A DNA stretch of 64,000 nucleotides from Chlorops oryzae (taxonomy: Eukaryota > Arthropoda > Insecta > Diptera > Chloropidae). Location of the stretch: the NCBI GenBank assembly GCA_020466095.1, contig CM035807.1:40868496-40932495 (forward strand), written 5' to 3'. The position numbers were made by a program, and so were the translations under genes. A model generated the notes under the pieces. The model had not been told where the DNA came from. It searched no databases and worked only from the letters and a program-made list of their open reading frames with translations. Shown here in pieces: positions 1 through 11,029 of the stretch. Each line of letters opens with the position of its first letter. Position 1 is the stretch's first letter.

Positions 1-14
1 TGAGTGTTTCGGGG

Positions 15-115
15 AAAACATCGATGTATTGATGTTATTGAGCTCTTCAACATCGACTACAATACCATCGATGCATCGAAGTAAAACATCGATATTTTCG
101 ATGCATCGATGTTCA
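15..115. repeat. Cluster of catcgatg-type palindromic octamers
   Basis: The octamer catcgatg or a close variant occurs at about 19, 51, 66, 74, 88 and 104, some copies overlapping. The motif is its own reverse complement, so the stretch can fold on itself. It resembles the Drosophila DRE core (tatcgata) only loosely. It may be the end of a repeat that begins outside the window. No function is claimed. Confidence 0.45.
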
Positions 116-150
116 AACGACATCCGTAATGGCTTTTGAGTTTAGTTTGT

Positions 151-298
151 CCGAAGTCAGACATACTTAAAATATGTTCCGGAACATTTAGTTCGTTGGC
201 AAGAGACGCAGGAGGCAAGGAAAAGTTTCTTTTCCTCTTGCGTCTCTTGCCAACGAACTAAATGTTCCGGAACATCTTTTAGGTATGTCTGACTTCGG
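151..298. repeat. Near-perfect 148-bp palindrome (hairpin)
   Basis: The left arm from 151 (ccgaagtcagacatac) is the reverse complement of the right arm ending at 298 (gtatgtctgacttcgg). The arms are about 72 bases with only a handful of mismatches and almost no loop, centred near 226. The minus-strand reading frame across it is a by-product of the symmetry. It could be a MITE made only of terminal inverted repeats, or a hairpin-RNA locus. The sequence cannot separate these. Confidence 0.85.
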
Positions 299-949
299 AT
301 TTTGGCAGAATGCTTCTGAAGGTAAGACCTATGTCGCTCGTCTTCGCAAAATGAAGAGCGAATTTGTATTTTGTGAAGTTGTTGCACTACTACATGTTCA
401 TGAGCTTAGGTTTGCTTATGTATTGGGCCCAGCCCTGTCTCTGAGTTAAGAAGCTTTTTTGTATTGCAAATATTCATATATCTTTTGCGTTATTTTTTTT
501 TTCTTTCTTGGTGAAGCTGTTCTAAATCAGACCACAGCAAGGCGACTACACTTCTGTCAATTCTCTTAGGCATTACCTTCTATTCATCAGAAAATTTCAG
601 CTTAGAAAATATGTATTTCACCATCTGGTGTATATCTACAACCATCGCCCTTACTTCGACTGGGACGGATGGGTTTGCAAAATTTGGTGTTCGGAAATGT
701 TTTAAGAAACATATGATCCACTTCAATTAAAAGTATTCAATACGATTCCACTCTGATGCTTTAAATAACAACTTGATTTGATGGGAGTTAGCACGTTTTC
801 CGGAAAGTTTATGACAATTGAGGAGTTAGCGCACTTGCATATAATCGTTTCCCACTAAGGGAAAATGCAATAAGGATACGATTTTTTCTTAAGGTGTTAA
901 TAACGAAAACCAAATAAAATGTCATTGAAAAAAGAAAAAAAAGAATAAC
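299..949. other. Non-coding stretch, nothing recognised
   Basis: AT-rich sequence without a credible reading frame. It ends at the TAA that is duplicated on both sides of the Harbinger element. Confidence 0.5.
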
Positions 950-1536
950 TAAAGGTACGAACACACAGTATAGTAAACTAGCATATAGTTTTTGCTATAG
1001 GTATAGTAAAATAGCATATGGGTTCACATGAGTTATAAATAACCATGCCATCTGCTTTTGGGTAAAAAAAGGAAAATCCTTCCAATTTTAGCTGTTTCGC
1101 GGGATTTCAAAATGGAAAAAAAGGACAAAAAAAGGATATCGAACAAAAAATTTTCGGACGTAAATTCATATTTTATTATATATTGTATAATTCAAATCAA
1201 TCTAGTAAGTTATTCTTTTTCAAACGAAAAAACAAATGAATTTTTCATTTCCAACTTGTGTTATGTTATGTATACGAATCTCCGAATCATACAATACTAC
1301 AAGCGACACTCTCTAATTTTTTTGAATTTGCTTGTAGGTATGATAAGAATGTGTACGAGTGAAGGCAACAGGAAACAACTTACATGAGTGCGACTGAAAA
1401 AGATAGAGTTCTGTCAACGACTGCTGTGGTGAAAATTCAACAACCCAGCAGGAAGTATGAGTAGTTAAGCTCTTGCGTTTTACTAGTTCTTATTCTACCA
1501 GTGCTGGTTGTTCTTTATACCCCTGCTTATTTATTA

Positions 1537-2818
1537 GTTGTAGTAAAAAGAAATCCATTATTTTTCCAATATATGGCGTTATTTATCTGCATCTCGCGTT
1601 GTATAAGTCCGATCGTGTTCCGCTAGGGGGCATTAGAAAGATGACAGTTCCTACTAAAAAAGCTTTTTTGACACTTTTTTGATTGATTGATTCAGTTTTG
1701 TTTGAGAGCTTGTCAAAGATGGACATCAGCAAAGAGAAAATTCGCTACATTTTACAGTTTTTCTTCGATAAGGGAGAAAACGCAAGCCAGGCGGCTGAAA
1801 ATGTGAATAGCGTTTATGGACCTGATACTGTAACAGCCAATCATGCGCAATTTTGGTTTCGTCGATTCCGCTCCGGTAACTTCGATGTCAAGGATGCACC
1901 ACGCACTGGAAGGCCAATTGTCGAAAATGTCGATAAAATCATGGAAATTATCGAGTCCGACCGTCATGTTAGCACTGTTTCGATTGCAAAAGAGCTAAAG
2001 ATTGCACAAAAAACCGTTTGGAACCATTTAAATAAGGCTGGATACACAAAGAAGCTCGATGTATGGGTGCCACACGAGTTAACGCAAAAAAACCTCATAG
2101 ACCGAATTTCCATCTGCGAATCGCTGCTGAACCGCAACAAAATCGACCCATTTCTGAAGCGGTTGGTGACTGGTGATGAAAAGTGGGTCACTTACGACAA
2201 CGTCAAGCGAAAACGGTCGTGGTCGAAACACGGTGAACCGGCGGAAACGGTGGCCAAGCCAGGATTGACGGCCAGGAAGGTTTTGCTGTGTGTTTGGTGG
2301 GATTGGCAGGGAATTATCTACTATGAGCTGCTCCCATACGACAAAACTCTTAACTCGGAACTCTACTGTCAACAATTGGACCGTCTGAAGGAAGCAATCG
2401 CCCATAAGCGGCCAGCTTTGGCCAATAGGAGAGGAATTGTGTTTCATCAGGACAACGCCAGGCCACACACATCGATAGTGACTCGCCAGAAGCTCCGGGA
2501 GTTTGGTTGGGAGGTTCTTCTGCATCCACCTTATAGTCTGGACATGGCACCAAGTGATTACCATCTGTTCCTGTCCATGGCGAACAATTTTGCTGGTGAA
2601 ACATTCGCTTCAAGAGAGGCTTCTGAAATTCGACTGTCTCAATTTTTTGCTAATAGGAACGAGGGCTTCTATGAGAGAGGCATAATGAAATTACCTTTAA
2701 AATGGCAACAAGTTATCAAACAAAACGGCGCATATTTGACCTAAATCGGGTCATTCTAACTATCTTAAATTAAGCCCTCAATTTAATGCAAAAATAATGG
2801 ATTTCTTTTTACTACACC
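1537..2818 (+). mobile_element. mariner transposon, about 1.28 kb, complete
   Basis: The terminal inverted repeats begin gttgtagtaaaaagaaatcc at 1537 and, as reverse complement, ggtgtagtaaaaagaaatcc at 2818. They agree at all but one of about 29 positions. The flanks are TA at 1535-1536 and 2819-2820, the mariner target duplication. The element carries one long uninterrupted transposase frame and lies inside the larger Harbinger element, so it arrived later. Confidence 0.92.
1683..2744 (+). CDS. mariner transposase (DD34D), uninterrupted
   Basis: This is a transposase of the IS630-Tc1-mariner superfamily, which cuts and reinserts its element at TA in the nucleus. The 353-residue frame has two N-terminal helix-turn-helix regions (about residues 15-125), the WVPHEL linker near residue 148, and the DDE domain. 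The catalytic aspartates lie in TGDEKW, HQDNARPH and APSDYHLF, with exactly 34 residues between the second and third. The frame opens at a Met 12 codons before MDISKEK (1719), which is the likelier true start because family members begin near there. The usual YSPDLAPSD reads YSLDMAPSD, a departure at a highly conserved proline, so activity is uncertain although the frame is open. It is clearly a different subfamily from the irritans-type copy at 46711-48000. Confidence 0.92.
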   Translation: MIDSVLFESLSKMDISKEKIRYILQFFFDKGENASQAAENVNSVYGPDTVTANHAQFWFRRFRSGNFDVKDAPRTGRPIVENVDKIMEIIESDRHVSTVSIAKELKIAQKTVWNHLNKAGYTKKLDVWVPHELTQKNLIDRISICESLLNRNKIDPFLKRLVTGDEKWVTYDNVKRKRSWSKHGEPAETVAKPGLTARKVLLCVWWDWQGIIYYELLPYDKTLNSELYCQQLDRLKEAIAHKRPALANRRGIVFHQDNARPHTSIVTRQKLREFGWEVLLHPPYSLDMAPSDYHLFLSMANNFAGETFASREASEIRLSQFFANRNEGFYERGIMKLPLKWQQVIKQNGAYLT

Positions 2819-3822
2819 TAATATAATTCTGTACAAAATTAAGATTGCGTGTGGGCTAAAAATCACCCACTTGAACTAACAATTTTTTTTTTTGGTAATT
2901 TGGGCACCAATTGGGTAAATTGGGTAGAGTAAAATACCCGTTGTTTTTGAAAAACTAGTCACCATAATACGTGGTATTTTTGGTTTATTTTTTTGTTCTG
3001 AAATTTTTTGAGCAACCTATACCCAATATTCAAGACACAGAATTATTTTTGGTATTCGTTTAATTTACAAAAATATTTGTAATATATAAAGATATTTTTA
3101 TTTTTCATTTCGGAGTATCAACGCTCTTTGCAACAACTCTATCATAACAAATCTTATTACTGAAACCATTTTTCCATACAATACAAGTCGGAGATCTATA
3201 GGAAGCTGTAGCCCCCTTTGCACTAGTACTTTAGTTATGGTGAAAGTACTAGTTGCCTTGGGGCAACTTACCCCACGCTCCCTAGAGGGTAATAAGCTTT
3301 GAGCTCTGCTGTGTTGAAAGTCAGATTGTAATGTCGATGTGTGAGTTCGTCTGTACACAAATCGAGGTGAAAGTCGGTTTATTTTATGTGAGTGTATTGA
3401 CTGTGGGCAAAGTCAGATTGTGAATGGGCAAAGTTGGTTTATACAAGCTCCCCTCACCCGTCTTAGTGATTTTGGGATGTGTCGCTTGTAGTATTGTATG
3501 CTCCGAATTTAAACGCTTTAGAAATACCTTTATATCGTTGAAATGGTTTGTGCTGCCAATCTGAGATTTAATACATATCCACAAAATTGATTGGCCAACA
3601 ATTTAAAATATCGTTTTTGGAAGGGGGACTGCTGATGGGTGAGCTATGTTTATTCAAGGTCCAAAAAAAATAAAATTATTTCATAAAGTTTTCAAATTTT
3701 CGACTTTGAGCATCATTTTACACCAATTTTTTAACTTTTTGGAAGTTATTTTTGATGTAATATTAAAGAATAATGTTTTAAGTACACAAAACTTGTAATT
3801 AAATTTTGAAATATTTTAAACC
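2819..3822. other. Non-coding interior of the Harbinger element
   Basis: AT-rich sequence. Short frames on the minus strand (3098-3358, 3384-3584) have no recognisable domain and are not supported. Nothing else is seen. Confidence 0.5.
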
Positions 3823-3824
3823 AT

Positions 3825-3970
3825 AGGGGTATTCAGAAAGGCGTGTTAAAAACGTTGAAAAGTCGGAGAATTGCGACTTATTAAAAAATTTTTAAACTTT
3901 TTTTGTATCTTGCACAACTTTTTAAGCAGTTAAAATTTTTCGATTTTCCGATGCCTTTGTGAATACCCCT
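3825..3970. mobile_element. Small MITE with aggggtattcagaaaggc ends
   Basis: The left end aggggtattcagaaaggc and the reverse complement of the right end, aggggtattcacaaaggc, differ at one base over 18. The element is about 146 bp and non-coding. I could not settle a target duplication. Confidence 0.65.
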
Positions 3971-3972
3971 CG

Positions 3973-4857
3973 TATTTGAAAAAAATGAGTTTTAAAAATG
4001 CAATGGTAGTAAAAATTTCTTACGCGATTTTCTCGAAACTCTGACGTGATAGAAGTATTTTGATATTTTTCAATTTTTCAGCACACAAAAAACTAATAGA
4101 AACACCACTGCAACTCAAAAGGGGAAAATCAAATTTCAATTTTGCAGGCCATGTCGGAGCTCGCATCAAAATTGCCCATGGAAAAATATTCAACTACCTA
4201 AGTGGTTCCGTTCAAGACCTCATTGTTCTTTATTTCAACTATGTATATTGACGTATCGATACACAAATGAGATACGAATAGGTACACCATAGTCAGTGCT
4301 GTCATCGTTTACATGTATTAATCTTTACTGCGCAGTGACCTTTTCGTTTTTTACCACTGAATGTTTAGAGGGATTAGTGTTTTGTTTGAGAAAAAGGAGA
4401 AAGAAGGTTTTTAAAAGGTGAAAAAAGGACTATTAAAACTAAAGAAAGGATTTTTAGCTCGTTCACGGGATAGACTTTTGCATGCCGAAAAAAAGGAGTA
4501 TCCCGCGAAAAAAAGGACAAATGGCATGGTTAGCTATAACTATAGTCGACTATACGCTAGAATTCAACTATCCTATAGAAGAACTATACGGGATTCGATA
4601 AGTTTTCTATAGAGCAGGCCAGACGGCGATTGAAATATATCATATATTTTTCTATAGTATAGTTGCTATAGAAATACTATATGTATATACAGATAACTTT
4701 ATTTCAGAGATCCTAAATAACTATTAAATTTTTTTTAGAATCGAAAAATTGCTTTTAAAACGACGAAAATTTTTGAGGTTAGTCGATAATACTTATGATT
4801 GGGATTTTTTTGTTTTTCGTTGCTCAAAACTTTTATTTTTTGATAAATATTTTTTTC
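3973..4857. other. Non-coding, with short-repeat debris
   Basis: No gene is seen. 4440-4620 is rich in ctatag/actat motifs, as is 8140-8390 next to the right Harbinger end, so it may be subterminal element sequence. The frames at 4060-4251 and 4418-4612 lack any family resemblance. Confidence 0.4.
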
Positions 4858-4929
4858 GCTGCCTTGTAACAATTATGAATGAGAAAAAATTTTTTCCGTT
4901 GCTCATAATTTTAAGCGTTCAATAAATAT

Positions 4930-5492
4930 TTTTTATGCAATTCGACATCATATTAGGCCTATTATCGATTTTAAACATACAATACATTTTAAAATCATAA
5001 TGAAGCATATTATGACACTAGATTTGAGAAAGTATAAAAAAAAATTTTAAAACAAACAAAAAGCATGGCATACTACCAGGGTTTGTAATGAATTTAAAAG
5101 CGTGCAATAATAAATTTCAAAACGCACGCATTTCAAAAAATACAAGGCAAGGTGTGCAATAATAAATTTCAAAAAATTCGGCAACCGCAATTTCAAAATA
5201 TACAAGGCAAAAATAAGCAGAGCATACTACGAAGTTGTATAATAAAGAATTTCAAATTATGAATCTGTCAAATAAAAATAAAAATTTTCTTCACAAAAAA
5301 AAAACGTTTTCTTAAATTTAGGTTAAATTGTAGTTTGAAATCTTATTGCATAAAATATTGTTCGGCACTCGTGTCGAAACTCAGCTTTTTTCGCACTCGT
5401 AGTATTGTAAAACTCGGCTGCGCCTCGTTTTTCAACATTTACCACTCGTGCAAAAAAAAGCTTCATTTCGACACTTGTATCGAAAATATCTA
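4930..5492 (+). repeat. Dispersed repeat, copy 1 (second copy at 42358-42920)
   Basis: Both copies run collinearly: the ttcgacatcata motif, then aatgaagcatattatgacac, then two or three short units of the type gcaataataaatttcaaaacg, then a distal hairpin segment. The hairpin (about 5350-5480) pairs actcgtgtcgaaa with an imperfect inverse near ttcgacacttgt, and tcgcactcgtagt with accactcgtgc. No protein is encoded. It is probably a non-autonomous DNA element. Confidence 0.7.
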
Positions 5493-5776
5493 TTACGTTG
5501 CTTCAAAACGATTGTGAATGAGAAAAAAACTTTTCCGTTTCTTATAAGCTTTTATTTTCAATTAATAGTTTTTAATTTATTTCGTTAAGAGAGAAAATAT
5601 ATGTATAGTGGTATACTGGTGATACCATTCTACTGATATCATTAATAGCGCTGCTGATCGCGGTCATTATTAGGCAACGTAAAAACAATTTATTGAAAAA
5701 TAAATGTTATAAGAAACGGGAAAAAATTTTTCTCATTCATAATTGTTATGAGGCAACGTAAAAAATAAAATAAAGA
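5493..5776. repeat. Inverted repeat with about 75-bp arms
   Basis: The arm at 5493-5575 (acgttgc, then gaatgagaaaa, then ccgtttcttataa) reappears inverted at 5690-5776. A further direct copy lies at 4858-4935. Copy 1 of the dispersed repeat sits between two of these arms, suggesting insertion into an older inverted-repeat element. Confidence 0.5.
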
Positions 5777-5849
5777 ACGGATTGTTTTGCTGGAATTAAA
5801 AAAAAATCATGACCACCAATGAGAAAAAAAAGGTGCGGCTTGCGTCGCA

Positions 5850-7672
5850 TTGATTTTAATTCAAAAAAAACAATGGAATGCCAAGGGAATGAATAGAACT
5901 GTTTGGACAAAAAAGTGGATTTTGCGTCGCCACTTCCTCAATATTGAGCAAAATTTGTTAAGAGAACTAAAATCGGAAGACGAAGATTGTTATCGAAACT
6001 TTGTTCGGATGAGTGCTGACGACTTTGAATATTTATTGGAAAAAGTGAAACCATTGATAGAAAAACGGGATACAAATATGAGGCAAGCTATATCAGCAAC
6101 TACACGGCTTGCCATAACATTGCGATATTTAGCTACAGGTAATAACTTGCTACATAACATAGACAATGTGATTTAGGAACCATATTTTCAAGGTGATAGC
6201 TATCCTTCATTAATGTATTTGTTTCGCGTTGGTAAATCAACAATTGCAAATTTGATTCCTGAGGTTGCCGAAGCCATCTTCTCTGTTTTTCATGAAGAAT
6301 ACCTAAAGGTAATCGCATAAATCTTAGAAAAACGTAGCTTCGCATTTATAATATATGAAATTTATTTATTTGTCCATTGCATAAGTTGATATGGGTATTC
6401 ATGCAACCGAAGTTGCCGCTTGTTTTGTGAATCATCGTTAAATTTTTCTTTGATGTATTTAGAAGAAACGTTAAGTAAGACCTTGGCCACTGCGTTCTTA
6501 GCATGCATTTTGAAGAGCTCGTCATCTTTATATTGCCGAAGTTCCTCCGCAACGTATGCTCCAAAAACATCAAATTCATCTTGTTTCTTGTCTGGAGTGT
6601 TTAAAACCTCAATGCAACGATTAAGAACAGCGGATTCCTGTTTCATTTTGTTTTATTTTTCGTTTTCTACCTGAAGGCTTAGAATCCACCTTAGGTAATG
6701 ATGCAGTTGGAGCCAAGCAAATTTCGTCGGTGTTCGAGCAATCATTTTCCTCTAGGATGCTATCAAGATCTTTAGCGACATTACTTTCTTTTTTAACCAT
6801 TTCTTCTTTTGACATTTCCTTAAAAGAGTAAATTATATTTAACAACGTCTCCAATATTATTCCCCAGATTCCTAAAAAACAAGAATGGGAAAACATTTCG
6901 AAAGCGTTTTTGGAGCTATGGAATTTTCCGAACTGTATTGGGGCAATAGATGGGAAACATATACCAATCAAAGCACCTGATGGATGTGGAAGTGAATATT
7001 TCAACTACAAGAATGTACATAGTATAGTTCTTATGGCAGTAGCGGATGCCCATTATAAATTCACTTACATTAATGTTGGAGCAAAAGGTCGAAATTCAGA
7101 TGGAGGCATATTTGCAAATTGTTCTTTTGCTAAAGCAATTAAAAGTAATGCACTAGATATTCCCACTGCAAAGCCTTTGCCACAGAGAGCATTACCAGTT
7201 CCTTACTGCCTTGTTGCGGATGATGCTTTTCCACTTAAGCCTTACATAATGAAGCCATATGCTTTTCGAAAGCAAGGACTGCAAATGAGGATCTTCAACT
7301 ATCGTTTGTCTACAGCAAGAAGGATAATAGAAAACGCATTTGGAATTGCTTCAACGCGGTTTAGAGTTTTACGGCGAACTATAGAGTTGCCTCCCGAAAA
7401 AGTGAAGCTTCTTGTTTCAACAATTTGTGTACTTCACAATTTTTTATTTTCGCGAAACAGTTGCAGGATATATGCCTCGTGGATATGCTGACAAAGAAAG
7501 TGAAGATGGAACAATTTCTCCAGGTCTTTGGCGAAATGAACTACAAGCAAATTTGCTTCCGCTACAGAAAATTCCCAGACCAACTGAATTAATGGCAAAA
7601 TACATTCAAGAAGAGTACATGGAGTATTTTTCGAATGAGGGTGAAGTTCCTTGGCAAACAAATTTTATTTGA
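5850..7672 (+). pseudogene. Harbinger transposase (HARBI1-like), three exons, frameshifted
   Basis: This is a DDE nuclease of the PIF/Harbinger family. Exon 1 ends at 6138 (cag|gtaata) with residues typical of the family N-terminus (NFVRMSADDFEYLL, TRLAITLRYLATG). Exon 2 is 6193-6308, after an acceptor at ttttcaag. Exon 3 starts at 6868 after attccccag. All junctions keep phase. Exon 3 carries the three catalytic residues: D in CIGAIDGKH, D in LVADDAFPL and E in ARRIIENAFG. A one-base slip in the T run near 7440-7446 breaks the frame; the tail (RETVAGYMPRGYADKE) continues in the next frame to 7672. The N-terminal start is unclear because the frame upstream of 5889 is disturbed. The second intron contains an exon of the antisense MADF gene. 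Confidence 0.82.
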
Positions 7673-8108
7673 GACTTAAAAAAAATACTTACCATTGAGT
7701 CTACAATAGGGCCAGCTGAAACGTTTTCTTTAAACATGAAGTTGAGTGCTTAAAAAAATTCCCATTTTGACTTATAATTTTCATGTGCACCCGAGCCAGA
7801 TTTTTAATTTTAATTTTGTTTCTTTCACCTAACTTTCACACGGTTTTTTTATACATATATGTTCAGATTATTGAAATATTAAGAAATATTTACCGCAATG
7901 TTGCGACCTCAACGCATGCACTTTTTTCTTAATTTCACCCGCATTTTTGATCCCCATACATTTTCATATTTTATTATAAGCGGTTTCTTTGGCGAAGCTG
8001 TTGTGGTACTCCTTTAAATTGTAGTTCCACAATATCTCTTCGTGTTCCAGAAGATTTATGAGGGACCAAGTCTCCTCACGTGTCCAAAACCTTTTTTTCA
8101 TCAGACAT
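6362..8108 (-). pseudogene. Harbinger accessory MADF/Myb-like DNA-binding protein, broken
   Basis: PIF/Harbinger elements encode a second protein of the Myb/SANT or MADF type that helps bring the transposase to DNA and the nucleus. Here exon 1 (about 8108-7894) has a MADF-like stretch (EETWSLINLLEHEEILWNY, later GEIKKKVHALRSQH) and ends at a gtaaat donor. Exon 2 starts at 6818 after ctcttttaag and codes an acidic linker, a basic GRKRK patch and a C-terminal region (DEFDVFGAYVAEELR) ending at 6362. Damage: a frame slip in the A run just after the start, an in-frame TGA about 7938, and a frame slip near 6645. Exon 2 lies wholly in the second intron of the plus-strand transposase, and exon 3 of the transposase lies in this gene's intron. 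Confidence 0.7.
7673..7890. other. Transposase 3' region and MADF intron
   Basis: AT-rich space between the transposase stop and the MADF donor site, belonging to the MADF intron on the other strand. No separate feature is seen. Confidence 0.5.
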
Positions 8109-8567
8109 TTTCAATAAAAAAATTGAAAATAAATGAAAATTGACAGAAAAACTATCAGATATCAACTATAGACTATCCATTTGTGACGGTATAGCTGCTA
8201 GCTATCGGATAGATAAAAATGAGAGTGTTCAGACGATTAAGTTGTCAACTTTCGTATGCTAGAACTATTGAAATTTTGAGCTATCCGAAAATTTTTCAAC
8301 TATACGCACCGATCACACGTTGATGGTCGTCTATCCAGCTATCAAAATTGAACTACATGCTAGTTTTCTAACATATACTGTGTGTTCGTAGCTTAAGCGG
8401 ATATTCACTTAAGACAAATCAAAATATTAATATACATTTTTATTGATCTAATATTCTAATACGGCAAATTTAAATAAAAAGCATGCCACTCTGTTGGTAT
8501 GAAGGACTAAAGATCATTTAGTTGTTCCCACTTTTTTTTTTTTGTTAAAATTTTTAATCTTTGAGTA

Positions 8568-11027
8568 GGGGAAGTGCGGCAAATATGGCCCACCATCAGC
8601 TTTTTTCTTCATAAAATGACCAATTGAATTGGGATTAGTTAACTTATATTTTTGTAGTTCTAGAAATCAATTTTCCTCCCGTGTTCAAGAGTTTAAGCTC
8701 AAAAAACTTATCCAACAAAACGATATTGCAAAAAAACTAAAGCAACTTCATTTTTCAAATAAATAAAAATTGTGGACCACTAAGTTTTAAATTTGGACCA
8801 GGGTAGGCCATATTTGAAACATTTTTATTGAAAAGAGTTATGATGTGCAACATTTACATATGAAAAATCGTGTCTTAATTCCTGAACAGTCTTCATGGGC
8901 CCACATCATACACATAACGCACTGGACCCATGTCTCTCCGCCCTTATCTTCGGAAAACTTAGAGAAACAATAAATGCACCTTGCATCTTCTTCATTTTTT
9001 CTACTGGCACTTTCATCTTCACTTTCAGATGTTGAGGAATTTTCTCTTAAAGGTATCTTCTTTTCTAAATCCTTCAGAAGTTGAAACCATAAGAAGAAAT
9101 AAAATCTGAAGTCTGTCATGTATAATTCATATACATCTACCTACCACACAATTTTTAACTTTAGTTCTTGCGTTTTCCTTCGCCATCCTTAAATCTCTTT
9201 CACGTTTTTTATTCAGAGATTTTTTCAAGGCTTGTTTATATGTTGAAGAAGAAATAATTTCAGATTTTCCCCTTTTTCTTCCACGACTCGATATCGTCTT
9301 AGTTCGGATGGGAATCGGAGAAATGTCGTGAGGAGTTTTGTAAGAAGGTTCTGCAACTTGAAGATTTTTTTCTCCTGGTTTTGAATGGGATTCGAATATT
9401 TCAGCAATTAAAGTAGAATGTTCATCTGGTTGTGGTTCCGTCTGCATAATCTCGGGTGTATCTCCAAGTGGACTTCTTACCGCATTCGAATGGCATGGGG
9501 TTTCCGTGTTCTTTATACTTACATCAACCTCTTCTCCAGGCAAAATATCGTGGTATTTAAAGATATGTCTATCAAAAGGACATATACCGGTGGAAGAAAA
9601 TCCTTTCACTGCGATATCTCCTGTTTGCGTTTTTACATACGCTCGTCGGAATAACTGAATTATTTCGCAATGCGTCAAAGCCCTTGCATTTTTGATGACC
9701 CACTGTCTGATTTTTTCCGTTAAATACTTCTTCAGGGGTCCTATAAAGGTTTTGTCTAAAGGTTGAATTTTGTGACTTGAGTGGGGAGGAATCGAAATAA
9801 TGTGCACATGATTTTTCCTAGCCAGGTCCACAATTTCAATATTCCTTGTGTGACTTGCATGTCCGTCCACTACTAGAAGCACAGGTGATGATGCCGATGG
9901 CTTCACATTTTCTAAGAAGTGTTTGAACCACTTTGTGAACAAATTCGTCTGAATCCATCCGGAGGGGTGATTAGCGGTAATAGAACCTGGCGGTGCACTC
10001 AGCATAAGAAGAGGATTTTCTCTCTTCCTAGGAAAAATGAACATTGGTGGTACAAACGTTCCCCCAGCACTCATGCACAAAACTACGGTTATCAAAGAGC
10101 CTCTTTCACCTGACGTTAGTGAACCTTCTTGTTTTCGACCTTTGAGAGCCAATACTTGCGGTATTTTAGATGGAACAACTGATATACGTGTTTTGTCTAC
10201 GTTAAATATGTTGTTAGGGGATAAATGGTACGTCGTCATAAGTCTTTCAGGGTGGTTAAAGAAAATATCGACGTTTTCTTTTGAAAACCCACTGGCTCGA
10301 GCAAAAGACGTTCCAGTCGGCCTTCGAAAAGTTAAAATGGGGTGGCGCCTTAGGAACAACCGCAACCTGGTCCTCCCTGCAGTTTTTTTGAAAAATGAAA
10401 ACGGGTTTGGTAATTTGTTATGGACTGCAAGCTAAAATGCTAATGATCTAATGTCATAACGAGTCATTCCGAAAAGTTTTCTTTCCATTTCCAGAATGTA
10501 GTTAACCAAAGACTCCTCGAGTACTGGCGGAAAAATAGGTTTTCTGCCTAGTTACACACGCACAAGTTCCTCCAAAGGCTTATAACCTTTTGCTACGAAT
10601 CGGCGCAATGTAGTTTTGGGTACGTTGAAATTCTTCGATGCTTTTAAGAACCCCAGTTTTTTTCCTTACACGCAGTGATTGCACTCAACATATCTTCCTT
10701 TGACCATGTTTGTCGTTGTTTTTAAGCTTCATGAAGTTTAAAAAATTTTTTAAATTATAAAATTCAGTTTTTAGTTGAGCTCAAAAAAACACGAACACAC
10801 TTCCACGCAGTTTCTTCCCAACTGATTTATAGCATGACTTGCAAAAATAAAAAACTGTCTTGCTTTCATAGTTCTATTAAAAACTGAAGCTATTAAGCGT
10901 AGTTCCGTTAACCCTGTGTGTTTAGTTAAAGAGAAAAGCTACTATACCACATTACCCGCCTATACCACATTACCCGCCCTTACTCTATTCATGAAATATT
11001 GCGGTGGGCCATATTTCCCGCACTTCC
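8568..11027 (-). mobile_element. pogo/Tigger-type DNA transposon, about 2.46 kb
   Basis: The left end gaagtgcggcaaatatggcc (from 8571) is matched by the reverse complement of the right end, ggaagtgcgggaaatatggc, ending at 11027. The flanks are TA at 8566-8567 and 11028-11029. The transposase is on the minus strand, so the 5' end is to the right. TA duplication and a DDE_1 transposase place it in the pogo branch of Tc1-mariner. Confidence 0.8.
8838..10740 (-). pseudogene. pogo transposase (DDE_1) with C-terminal PHD-like finger
   Basis: The best-preserved part is an open frame 10365-9127 of 412 residues. It holds the DDE_1 core with aspartates in NVDKTRIS, VVDGHASH and KIQPLDK, and the family signatures GWIQTNLFTKWF and IPPHSSHKIQPLD. 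Upstream, 10740-10370 still encodes the pogo N-terminus (a Psq-type helix-turn-helix, KASKNFNVPKTTLRRFVAKG, then GMTRYDIRSLAF), but it is interrupted by in-frame TAA and TAG codons and a frame slip. Downstream, 9119-8838 gives a separate frame ending in a zinc-finger block, C-x2-C, WVQCVMC, WAHEDC, C-x-C, like the PHD-type tail of insect jerky/pogo transposases. A short intron near 9100-9146 may join the two. The copy is dead. Confidence 0.82.
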
Positions 11028-11029
11028 TA

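Larger units (their letters stand above)
953..8393 (+). mobile_element. PIF/Harbinger DNA transposon with nested insertions
   Basis: The left end (aggtacgaacacacagtata at 953) and the reverse complement of the right end at 8393 (agctacgaacacacagtata) match except at one base. Both are flanked by the trinucleotide TAA (950-952 and 8394-8396), the target duplication typical of this superfamily. Inside are a HARBI1-like transposase on the plus strand and a MADF/Myb-like DNA-binding protein gene on the minus strand, the usual two-gene set. The left half is swollen by a mariner (1537-2818), a small MITE (3825-3970) and repeats at 4858-5776. A second inverted similarity, between about 1020-1140 and 4440-4560 (both contain aaccatgccat), may mark an older, separate insertion. 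Both genes are broken. Confidence 0.8.

Noticed and set aside
157..387. 76-residue minus-strand frame
   Set aside because: It lies across the palindrome and is a consequence of the symmetric sequence; no domain.
1752..2613. Several minus-strand frames inside the mariner
   Set aside because: Shadows of the transposase frame, without family resemblance.
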